DNA from: JAEXNA01 sp041676625
GTDB taxonomy: Bacteria; Vulcanimicrobiota; Xenobia; Xenobiales; JADMJV01
Direction: 5' to 3'
NCBI GenBank assembly: GCA_041676625.1
Contig: JBAYRN010000004.1
Location: 31,362-95,361 of the forward strand
DNA length: 64,000 nucleotides
Of the stretch, positions 61,001 to 64,000 are shown piece after piece. The translations under genes were made by a program, and so were the position numbers. The notes under the pieces are model-generated. The model saw nothing but the letters and a program-made list of their open reading frames with translations, was not told the DNA's origin and did no database searches. Numbering within the stretch: position 1 is the first letter of the stretch; each line of letters opens with the position of its first letter.

Positions 61001-62046
61001 CTTCCTTTGCGGGCGATTCTTCGGTGGCCAACGCCGATGCTTTGAACAGCAGCATCGCCAACGCCGTATCGCTGAGAGATTCCGCCGCTTCGGCCACCGC
61101 CTCCAACTCTGCCGACGCTCTGGCTTTTGCAGATAGGCACTCGGCTGCGGAGGCCCTGGCGGATGACACCAGCTCGGCCAGTGCATCGGCCGAGTTCGGG
61201 TCCGTTTCGACTTCGGTTTCCGGCAATTATTCCGCCAGCACCGCCCAGGCCCAGGTGGGGAGTTCCGCCACGGCGGCCTCTTACGAACACTCGGTGGCCA
61301 ACGCCGAGAGCAGCCATCACAGTATCGCCGCAGCAGCGGCCGAGGACTCTTCCGCTGCTTCTGCTACCGCAAACCTGAGTTCTGATGCGGATGCGGTGGC
61401 GCAAAACCACTCGGCAGCTAGTGCCAATGCCCTAAAAGGTAGTTCTGCCGGAGCCTCCGCCGACCACCGCTCGGTCGCCGACGCGGATGCCCGACGCAGC
61501 TCCACAGCGGCTGCCAGTTCCGATTTCGGGTCTGCGGCTGCGGCGGCAGCCAGACGTTTCTCGGGGGCCCGGGCCAATGCCGCCATGTCGTCGGTAGCCA
61601 ATGCTTGGAGCGCCGATAAGAGCCAATCCGCGGCCTCGGCAAAAGCAGGCTCCGATGCTTCGGCCAGTGCCAACTCGTTTTCGGTGGCTAACGCCGATGC
61701 CGAGAAGGACTCTTCCGCGGGAGCCCGGGCAGCCTTTGGTTCGCAATCAGTAGCTCAATCCAGCTGGCTCTCTATGGCGCGTTCATGGTCTACCCGGGGC
61801 AGTAAATCCGTCTCCAACGCGAGCTTCGTTTCCACCGCTTCTTCGGCGGCAGACGCAGGCTCTCAATCGGTAGCCCAGGCCTCCAAGTTCTCTACCGCCC
61901 GGGCCAAGGCACTCAATGATGCCATCGCTCTGTCTCAGGCCTTACGGGGCTCCTGGGCGCGCACCACTGCTTTCGACGGTGGAATCGCAGCAGCTAAAGC
62001 CGAGGATGGTTCCAACGCGAATAGCGTCTCCGATGGGGGCGGATAG
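58081..62046 (+). CDS. Decapeptide-repeat Ser/Ala-rich protein
   Basis: The protein has 1321 residues. Start is TTG at 58081, 7 bases after AGGAGG. Residues 1-85 are non-repetitive (FNFIGDVQPGQEVIATARAG, then WLDDLLNDPDLTV) and without signal peptide. From about residue 87 to the end almost every unit is exactly 10 residues with the form x-x-S-x-A-x-A-x-A-x, for example DGSRATASAT, DTSSASASAE, DSSVANADAL: about 120 units with no indels seen in the parts I read. Small residues alternate, as in beta-solenoid rungs. The third and later alternate positions are Ala/Ser, and loops are Asp/Asn/Gly/His. Function unknown; possibilities are a surface adhesin, a spacer stalk or an ice- or surface-binding solenoid. 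I know of no characterised family with this repeat. Confidence 0.85.
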   Translation: MITGPGNPYSIPSSSGYLDVNFNFIGDVQPGQEVIATARAGEGQAQLGITLSGGAELLEGIDFTQGLGSWLDDLLNDPDLTVAVAYAANGSSATAIAEDGSRATASATDGSSAFAIADDGSRATASADDGSFASAAADDGSTASATADDYSIAAAAADDYSSATAVADDYSWSAANADDYSSATAAADNFSRAGTSADNSSTASASADHISTATAQANFGSSSAASADHGSAAQASANLGSSSSAEANLGSQANAVARDSSSASAGADLFSQSSSVANDGSAASSTSGHLSDATASAQNNSAAEATATGQSSAVASAENSAVATATASSGSEAVATADDLASATSFAGADSAASADALNSSVSNAVALDGSASSAQAANSADALAFSQDNSAAQATADDTSSASATAEQSAVSTATAFNGSATTSQASGTSSATGFAAEDSVANAEASQGSVASSTALFGSATSAVAGESSDSLAFAQGDSAAEATATNSSSAAASAEWGAVSTATADGSSAATASADDTSSATAFAGDSSVANADALNDSIANAVSIDGSASSAQASNTADALAFSRGGSAAEAAADDTSSASASAEHRSVSTAQAFNGSESVAQANHHSSASGFAAEDSSAAAEASKSSVADSTALYGSATSASAAGKSDAQAFAQGNSNAEADAAHKSSASASAEWDAVSTATARDRSTSVSTAEDTSSATSFAGDSSVANADALNSSIANAVSLEDSAASATASNSADALAFAQGQSAAEAKADDTSSASASAEWGAVSTATADFHSAATAAADDTSSATAFAGDSSVANADALNDSIANAVSIDGSASSAQASNTADALAFSRGGSAAEATADDTSSASASAEHRSVSTAQAFNGSESVAQANHHSSASGFAAEDSSAAAEASKGSVADSTALYGSATSASAAGKSDAQAFAQGNSNAEADASHRSSASASAEWDAVSTATARDRSTSVSTAEDTSSATSFAGDSSVANADALNSSIANAVSLRDSAASATASNSADALAFADRHSAAEALADDTSSASASAEFGSVSTSVSGNYSASTAQAQVGSSATAASYEHSVANAESSHHSIAAAAAEDSSAASATANLSSDADAVAQNHSAASANALKGSSAGASADHRSVADADARRSSTAAASSDFGSAAAAAARRFSGARANAAMSSVANAWSADKSQSAASAKAGSDASASANSFSVANADAEKDSSAGARAAFGSQSVAQSSWLSMARSWSTRGSKSVSNASFVSTASSAADAGSQSVAQASKFSTARAKALNDAIALSQALRGSWARTTAFDGGIAAAKAEDGSNANSVSDGGG
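58340..62040 (+). repeat. 30-bp coding tandem repeat with 270-bp higher-order period
   Basis: The 30-base unit repeats about 120 times. Above it is a 270-base (9-unit) period: the block with GCGGG-TGATTCTTCGGT-type sequence recurs at 59101, 59641, 60181, 60451 and 60991, that is at steps of 540, 540, 270 and 540. Segments about 59,630-60,360 and 60,440-61,170 are nearly identical at an 810-base offset, indicating a recent duplication within the gene. Third-position differences exist between older copies. Confidence 0.8.
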
Positions 62047-62457
62047 ATGACGGATAAAAACCGCAACCCTCTCGAACTCATAAAAGGGTTGGTCATGGCT
62101 CGCAATCGTGAGAGGATCGAGCATGCCGGCTATCTCGATGCCCTGAATGTTCTGGAGCGCCATTTTGATGTTTATTCGCAGCGCTTAGCGGTGATGCACT
62201 CCCCGGCTTCTTTCCCCGACGGAGAGGTCTTGCTCGATGCCGCTAGCCAGGGACTAGAGAAATTGCGCAACGCGGTGGATGGACTCAAGAGCTTCGACCC
62301 GTTGACTGCGCCGGGCCGGGCCGACGCCCATTTGGAGGAGGCCGCCCACGGTTTCGGACTATTGACCCAGCTGCAGGAAGTGACCGACGAAAAGAAGCAA
62401 GAGTTCGAGCAGGCATATAAAGAGTTCCAGGAGAACGAAGACGACGAGATCGGGTAG
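62047..62457 (+). CDS. Small helical protein downstream of the decapeptide-repeat gene
   Basis: The protein has 136 residues. The ATG immediately follows the TAG of the repeat gene, so the two are translationally linked. The protein is all-helical, with hydrophobic positions spaced for a coiled coil (YLDALNVLERHFDVYSQRLAVM, then LDAASQGLEKLRNAVDGL) and an acidic C-terminus (FQENEDDEIG). There is no signal peptide. It is a candidate chaperone, assembly factor or partner for the repeat protein, by position only. Its last 10 bases overlap the tRNA-like sequence. Confidence 0.75.
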   Translation: MTDKNRNPLELIKGLVMARNRERIEHAGYLDALNVLERHFDVYSQRLAVMHSPASFPDGEVLLDAASQGLEKLRNAVDGLKSFDPLTAPGRADAHLEEAAHGFGLLTQLQEVTDEKKQEFEQAYKEFQENEDDEIG

Positions 62458-62546
62458 CTTAGTGGAAAAGCGCCGCCGCCTTGAGGTCGAGACACCAACA
62501 CCTCGAGAATCCGGCGGAGTCGCGAGTTCGATTCTCGCTCCGGTAA
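62448..62546 (+). tRNA. tRNA-like sequence with a 28-nt oversized anticodon arm
   Basis: The sequence has a canonical T arm (GCGAG TTCGATT CTCGC, 62522-62538), a 4-base variable region, a D arm (GCTT AGTGGAA AAGC, 62457-62471) with T8-A9 before it, and a 7-bp acceptor of five to six pairs (62448-62454 with 62539-62545; position 1/72 mismatched). The anticodon stem CCGCC / GGCGG (62473-62477 / 62513-62517) encloses 35 bases instead of 7. Within them CTTGAGGT pairs with ACCTCGAG (8 bp), and TTGAGGT looks like a Leu(GAG) loop. No CCA is encoded, unlike the nearby tRNA-Gln. It may be a pseudogene, a tRNA with a small insertion or an attachment-site remnant. Confidence 0.45.
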
Positions 62547-62638
62547 TAGGGAAGCAGGCCTGGTGTCGGCTTGCTTCAGGCCGACCGCCCTACGTGGAGG
62601 CGGGTTAAAAAGTATCCACGTCAATTTTGGGGAGATGG

Positions 62639-62667
62639 TTGACGACAGCCAGATCTCTAGCTATCAT
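62639..62667 (+). promoter_or_regulatory. Predicted promoter for tRNA-Gln
   Basis: TTGACG (62639-62644) and TATCAT (62662-62667) are separated by 17 bases and lie 11 bases before the first tRNA base, as expected for a tRNA promoter. The 90 bases upstream contain two further hairpins (GTCGGC/GCCGAC and ACGTGGA/TCCACGT), otherwise nothing is recognised in the 62547-62638 stretch. Confidence 0.7.
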
Positions 62668-62678
62668 ACCGATGTTAT

Positions 62679-62753
62679 TGGGGTATAGCCAAGCGGTAAG
62701 GCAGCGGGTTTTGGTTCCGCCATTCCCTGGTTCGAATCCAGGTACCCCAGCCA
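62679..62753 (+). tRNA. tRNA-Gln (anticodon TTG)
   Basis: The full cloverleaf is visible: acceptor TGGGGTA / TACCCCA with discriminator G and encoded CCA, D arm, anticodon stem GCGGG / TCCGC with loop TTTTGGT (anticodon TTG at 62711-62713) and T arm CCTGG TTCGAAT CCAGG. It reads CAA/CAG glutamine codons. Confidence 0.97.
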
Positions 62754-62781
62754 AAAAAGCGCGTGAAAACGCGCTTTTTTT
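62753..62781 (+). terminator. Intrinsic terminator after tRNA-Gln
   Basis: AGCGCGT and ACGCGCT form a perfect GC-rich stem around GAAA, flanked by six A and seven T residues, starting at the last base of the tRNA CCA. Confidence 0.93.
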
Positions 62782-62822
62782 GGTTTAGAGAGAAAATGTT
62801 CATGACTGACGAATAGTAGGCC

Positions 62823-63938
62823 ATGGCAAACGCCGAACTAGACTCGATTATAAATCGCTGCTTTCAAAGGGAGGCCAACTCGTTTGCGGATCTGGTCAAC
62901 GCAACCTATGACGAAGCGGTCCAAAGGATAGGTTCCGGTGAACGGCTTCTTTCAGTCTATCGCCTCATTCACCAACACCTCAATCAGATCCGGTCGGGTA
63001 AGGACTTCTGGCCCTGGTTTGAGAGTCTGGCCGCGACCCAAACCGATCAATCTTCCCAAGAGATTTCAAAAGATTACATCTTGCAAGAATTGGGTAACGA
63101 GCCTGCCCCGCCGCTCCAGTATTCTCTTCGCGAACGCGTGGCCTCCCTGGCTTTGGGCGGCTGGTTCTTTTCGCCCATAATTCTCGCGGTTACCTGGGGA
63201 ACTCAGCAGCGGGCTGAATTAGGGGACCCGGGCGGACCGAATCTAGTATATTTTGTGGTCATTTGCCTGCTGGTGGGAGTGATCGCCTGGCTTTTTCTTG
63301 CCTGGGTGCTGCGGCCTGTCCTGGAGGGGCGTCAAGTTAAGATTTTGACTTCTCTCGGAGCCTGGGTAGTGGCTCCTGTAGCCGCTTTCGGCCTGGTCCT
63401 GTTGTTGTCCGTGGTGCTGATACCAGCGCTGGAGCAGGCCAATGCCAGTTTTTTTGGGCGATCACATCATCACTACTTCTCTCCGTCTGGGGAGGTCGCT
63501 GAGCTGATAGACACGCTCCTTGCCTCTATCGCAAATTGGTGGATCCTGATGCTGGCGCCGGTCTCCTGGGTCTTACTCGTGGTGAGCAGAAAATTACACG
63601 GAATGGTGCCCTGGGTTTGGAGAGGAAGGCCAGGAAAGGCTTACTATCTTTTTTGGGTTCCCCTGGTTTTGGTCTTTGGTCTTTGCTCGATGCCGGTGCT
63701 GGGACTACTGCGACCGGTAGAGCCTCCTCAAAGCTTTCCGCCGACAGCACCTCCGGCCGACCCCACGGTGACCCGGGAGCTAGAAGGGCTGTGGGAGGAG
63801 CATTGGAAAGCTAGCCGGGCTAACCAAATTGGTCGAGATTACGATCACGTTCTCTGCAAACAGAACTTGGAATTCCTGACTAGGGCCTGTGGACATTCAG
63901 CCTTCGGTCACCAAACTTGTTCATTTTCCACCTCCTGA
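62823..63938 (+). CDS. Polytopic membrane protein of unknown function
   Basis: The protein has 371 residues. The first ~85 residues are soluble and helical (IINRCFQREANSFADLVNATYDEAVQRI). Then come about five membrane helices between residues 108 and 300 (for example LVYFVVICLLVGVIAWLFLAWVL and VVAPVAAFGLVLLLSVVLIPAL). A soluble tail with a Pro-rich linker (PPQSFPPTAPPADPT) and three Cys follows. No transporter or enzyme motif is recognised. The start is the ATG at 62823, 41 bases after the tRNA terminator. The 62 bases to the window end contain nothing recognisable. Confidence 0.65.
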   Translation: MANAELDSIINRCFQREANSFADLVNATYDEAVQRIGSGERLLSVYRLIHQHLNQIRSGKDFWPWFESLAATQTDQSSQEISKDYILQELGNEPAPPLQYSLRERVASLALGGWFFSPIILAVTWGTQQRAELGDPGGPNLVYFVVICLLVGVIAWLFLAWVLRPVLEGRQVKILTSLGAWVVAPVAAFGLVLLLSVVLIPALEQANASFFGRSHHHYFSPSGEVAELIDTLLASIANWWILMLAPVSWVLLVVSRKLHGMVPWVWRGRPGKAYYLFWVPLVLVFGLCSMPVLGLLRPVEPPQSFPPTAPPADPTVTRELEGLWEEHWKASRANQIGRDYDHVLCKQNLEFLTRACGHSAFGHQTCSFSTS

Positions 63939-64000
63939 AGCGAAATTTTCCTCAAATAGGTCCACTATTCCACAGAAAATTCCACTCCAGGAGGAGAAAA

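Noticed and set aside
58340..62040. Repeat array considered as a CRISPR array
   Set aside because: The repeat is 30 bases without unique spacers, is translated in one frame, and varies by codon rather than showing conserved repeats and variable spacers.
62448..62546. tRNA-Sec or a class II tRNA-Leu as explanation of the tRNA-like sequence
   Set aside because: The T-stem/acceptor geometry is 5+7 and the variable region has 4 bases, unlike tRNA-Sec or class II tRNAs; no fold gives a 7-base anticodon loop with U33.

Overview
The window comes from a diderm bacterium. An operon at 21.3-29.4 kb encodes heptose activation (separate kinase and nucleotidyltransferase), an ADP-heptose transferase family protein, several GT4 glycosyltransferases and an LpxB-like protein, which together indicate a lipopolysaccharide-type outer membrane. 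Base composition is moderately GC-rich, TTG and GTG starts are common, and genes are closely packed. Two-component, FHA/Ser-Thr kinase and TPR signalling genes are abundant. No 16S rRNA or other taxonomic marker is present beyond L20/L35. The gene mix would fit an uncultured deep-branching lineage near Cyanobacteria, Armatimonadota or Eremiobacterota, but that placement is only an impression.

Layout. 0-6.4 kb: a 5'-cut unknown gene, a zincin-like protein, a TSUP transporter, a secreted S9 peptidase and an Eis-type acetyltransferase. 6.4-13.0 kb: a signalling island with a hybrid kinase overlapping an unusual partner gene, an HD-GYP regulator, a double-kinase hybrid protein and an Rcp1-like receiver. 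13.1-15 kb: rplT-rpmI, diverging from a lipoprotein M48 peptidase. 15-20.5 kb: an 1824-residue STAND-type NTPase with TPR repeats. 20.7-29.4 kb: a small membrane protein, then the LPS operon. 29.5-33.8 kb: an operon of FAD oxidoreductase, triple-FHA protein, membrane-anchored Ser/Thr kinase and secreted Gly-rich protein. 33.8-40 kb: small unknown genes and an ECF sigma operon with a PilO-like protein. 40-45 kb: TatD, a GspF/PilC protein, UppP and an AMIN amidase. 45-50 kb: a three-gene operon of tandem GNAT, LuxE-like and LuxC-PaaK fusion proteins, without luciferase. 50-56 kb: small genes, a second GspF-like protein and an M16 peptidase. 56.3-58 kb: a gamma-glutamyltransferase. 58-62.5 kb: a 1321-residue protein made almost entirely of a strict 10-residue Ser/Ala repeat, with a small partner gene. 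62.4-64 kb: a tRNA-like sequence with an oversized anticodon arm, tRNA-Gln and a membrane protein.

The most unusual observation is a 168-bp palindromic element present twice (27187-27354 and 56034-56201). Each half carries a Shine-Dalgarno sequence and an ATG pointing outward, with the two SD boxes exactly symmetric about the centre. At both sites the element appears to supply the ribosome-binding site, start codon and first ~14 codons of an unrelated gene (a glycosyltransferase and an M16 peptidase). At the first site its tip also supplies the stop codon of the preceding gene. The terminal repeats differ between copies by paired, complementary substitutions.
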